NCBI GenBank assembly: GCA_003477045.1
Contig: DMTS01000138.1
Span: 1 to 17,114, forward strand
Source of the DNA: Candidatus Delongbacteria bacterium
GTDB lineage: Bacteria; UBA4055
DNA length: 17,114 nucleotides
Direction: 5' to 3'
Shown in pieces: positions 15,551-17,114 of this stretch. Under the pieces are notes generated by a model. It did no database searches and was not told the origin of the DNA. It was given only the letters and a program-made list of their open reading frames with translations. A program made the translations under genes and the position numbers. Each line of letters starts with the position of its first letter. The first letter of the stretch is position 1.

Positions 15551-16456
15551 ATGAGGTTATTTCAATTAACAGTTTTACTAGCTATGTTCTTTATGTTTAT
15601 CGGATGCTGTGCACCTTCTATAAACATGATTTTTGTAAAGGGTGGCACTTTTAAATCATGTTATAAAGAAAAAGATAAGCCTGATCCTGTTGATATTGAA
15701 ATCAAAGATTTTTATATAGGCAAATATGAAGTCACCCAAGCACAATGGAATACGGTTATGGAAAAAAATCCCAGTCAGTTCAGAGGTGACAGCCTTCCTG
15801 TAGAAGGGGTGAGTTGGTTTTCCGCTGCTATTTTCTGCAACAAATTAAGCGAGATGGAGGGTCTTGAACAATGTTATAATATTACTGAATTCGCTACAGA
15901 TTCGAATAATTACAAACAAGATTTACAGGTGAAATACACAGTTTCATGTAACTGGGACAGGAACGGCTACCGGTTACCTACTGAAGCCGAGTGGGAATAT
16001 GCCTCGCTGGGAGGAAGAAAAAGCAAAGGTTTTAAATACAGCGGCAGTGACGATCTAAATGAAGTCGGCTGGCATATAAGAAATTCCGGTGATAAATTGT
16101 TGACTAATTACAATCATGCGGCTTGTTTTCATCAGGACAGTATAAAAATTTATAATAATTCAACAAAAGCAGTAGGCAGTAAGAAGTCTAATGAGCTTGG
16201 TATTTACGACATGAGTGGTAATGTATATGAATACTGTTGGGATATAAAAGATTATGTCTATGTTAATTATCAGGTCGAACCGGGCGACCATATGTTCGGA
16301 CGCGAAATAACGGTGCCAATCAGAATTGCATTAGGCGGTAGTTGGTTATATGATATGTTGGAAAGCACAATTGCAGATAGAATGCTTATTGCACCGTATG
16401 CCGGCCCAAATAGTAACGGATTACGAGTGGCAAGGAGTAAAAAATGCTTTTTCTAA
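15551..16456 (+). CDS. SUMF1/FGE-fold lipoprotein without the catalytic cysteine region
   Basis: This 301-residue protein has a lipoprotein-like signal ending FIGC (Cys19, followed by a second Cys). It carries the formylglycine-generating-enzyme fold: KYEVTQAQW (58-66), PVEGVSW (83-89), NGYRLPTEAEWEYA (138-151), GIYDMSGNVYEYCWD (217-231), LGGSW (261-265) and GLRVAR (290-295). True FGE enzymes carry paired cysteines just after the GGSW motif. Here that segment reads LYDMLESTIADRM with no cysteine, so sulfatase activation is unlikely and a binding or structural role is more plausible, as for GldK-like proteins. GGTGG (15542-15546) precedes the ATG. Its end overlaps the start of propeller D by 13 bases, so the two are translationally coupled. 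Confidence 0.87.
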   Translation: MRLFQLTVLLAMFFMFIGCCAPSINMIFVKGGTFKSCYKEKDKPDPVDIEIKDFYIGKYEVTQAQWNTVMEKNPSQFRGDSLPVEGVSWFSAAIFCNKLSEMEGLEQCYNITEFATDSNNYKQDLQVKYTVSCNWDRNGYRLPTEAEWEYASLGGRKSKGFKYSGSDDLNEVGWHIRNSGDKLLTNYNHAACFHQDSIKIYNNSTKAVGSKKSNELGIYDMSGNVYEYCWDIKDYVYVNYQVEPGDHMFGREITVPIRIALGGSWLYDMLESTIADRMLIAPYAGPNSNGLRVARSKKCFF

Positions 16457-17114
16457 TGTTAAGGTACCTAATCATTTTATCGGCATTTATATTTACAGTC
16501 AGCTGCTCAAAGGAGAAAAATTACAGTATAACAGAGATTAGCGGCAAATCTGTTTATCAAAATAAAAATATACCTTCAAATGAAAAACTTGAAGTTAAAT
16601 TTGAAAAGCTGTTCGAAATCAATAATGATTCTTTAAAATATCCTAATGATACAGGAGTAAATTTTCCTCTTTACTTTCAGGCCGATAAGAGCGGAGAAAT
16701 CTTTATTTTTGATAACACTGATTACAGAATAAAAAAATACGATAATGAAGGGAAATTTCTTCTGGCATTCGGAGCAAAAGGTCAGGGACCCGGCGAGTAT
16801 CTGACCCCTTCGGAAATATTTTTGTTAGAGAATGCAGTACTTGTTAACGATTTTAGGCAGAAAAGCCTTGTAGTTTACGATAGGAAAGGTAAGTTTGTCG
16901 AAAAAAAGCTGATAAATAAGACATTTACTTCAATAGCTCCCTCTTCAGAAAACAGATATCTATGTTCATCAATGTACTCCGATAATTTTGAAAATAAATT
17001 TTCAATGATAACGGTCTTGGGTATTTATGATCAGTCATTCAATTTGGTCAGTGAGATAAAAAAATCAATATATCCAATAATAGAAAATGAAGTATTTAAC
17101 CCTGTGAATTATTT
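16444..17114 (+). CDS. Six-bladed beta-propeller lipoprotein D, N-terminal part (cut by window edge)
   Basis: The frame is open from ATG 16444 to the right edge (223 codons). AAGGAG (16432-16437) lies 6 bases before this ATG. A second in-frame ATG at 16456, on the stop of the previous gene, is too far from it (18 bases). The leader ends FIFTVSC (Cys21). The common module follows (YSITEISGKSVYQNKNIP ... FEKLFEI), then blade patterns IFIFDNTDYRIKKYDNEGKF and GAKGQGPGEY (110-119). It overlaps the SUMF1-fold gene by 13 bases in another frame and should be made with it. The C-terminal half is outside the window. Confidence 0.85.
   Translation, partial: MLFLMLRYLIILSAFIFTVSCSKEKNYSITEISGKSVYQNKNIPSNEKLEVKFEKLFEINNDSLKYPNDTGVNFPLYFQADKSGEIFIFDNTDYRIKKYDNEGKFLLAFGAKGQGPGEYLTPSEIFLLENAVLVNDFRQKSLVVYDRKGKFVEKKLINKTFTSIAPSSENRYLCSSMYSDNFENKFSMITVLGIYDQSFNLVSEIKKSIYPIIENEVFNPVNY

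Overview
The window is a chromosomal segment from an AT-rich, Gram-negative-type bacterium. I read it as an uncultured member of the FCB group (Delongbacteria-, Cloacimonadota- or Fibrobacterota-like), but the phylum is an inference. In favour: repeated lipoproteins with a six-bladed beta-propeller plan, large secreted papain-like proteases of a type common in FCB bacteria, and a SUMF1-fold lipoprotein. Against a standard Bacteroidota: the best promoters are ordinary sigma-70 type (TTGACA, 17 bp, TAAATT) with purine-rich Shine-Dalgarno sites, and the proteases lack a recognisable type IX secretion tail.

Layout. At 1-792 a minus-strand TetR regulator and a ferredoxin start (cut by the window edge) form a two-gene unit behind a strong promoter with a palindromic operator. 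At 886-5851 two tandem paralogous secreted C1-type cysteine proteases face the other way. At 5852-6770 there is decayed material: a headless C-terminal piece of a propeller lipoprotein, then a short frameshifted lipoprotein leader. At 6781-7890 is an intact propeller lipoprotein with a terminator. At 8021-8664 is an AbrB-type antitoxin/PIN toxin pair (VapBC-like). At 8827-9975 is a second intact propeller lipoprotein, followed by a cluster of tandem inverted repeats. At 10065-14324 is a GntR(YtrA)-type regulator in an operon with one ABC ATPase and three integral membrane proteins. At 14405-17114 is a third propeller lipoprotein, a SUMF1-fold lipoprotein and a fourth propeller lipoprotein that runs off the window.

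How it fits together. The recurring element is the propeller lipoprotein: four copies with intact N-termini and one headless copy. They share a lipobox, a conserved N-terminal module, a GxGxGPGE motif, a DKYGRLWV-like motif near the C-terminus and a (V/I)Y(E/D)Y tail. With the exported proteases and SUMF1-fold protein, this looks like a cell-envelope or surface gene cluster growing by duplication and loss, with a toxin-antitoxin module and a YtrA-type ABC operon lodged inside it. The ABC operon resembles envelope-stress systems of the Bacillus ytr type; its substrate cannot be read from sequence.

No tRNA, rRNA, CRISPR array or complete insertion sequence was seen. No stretch over 300 bases is without a gene or gene remnant.
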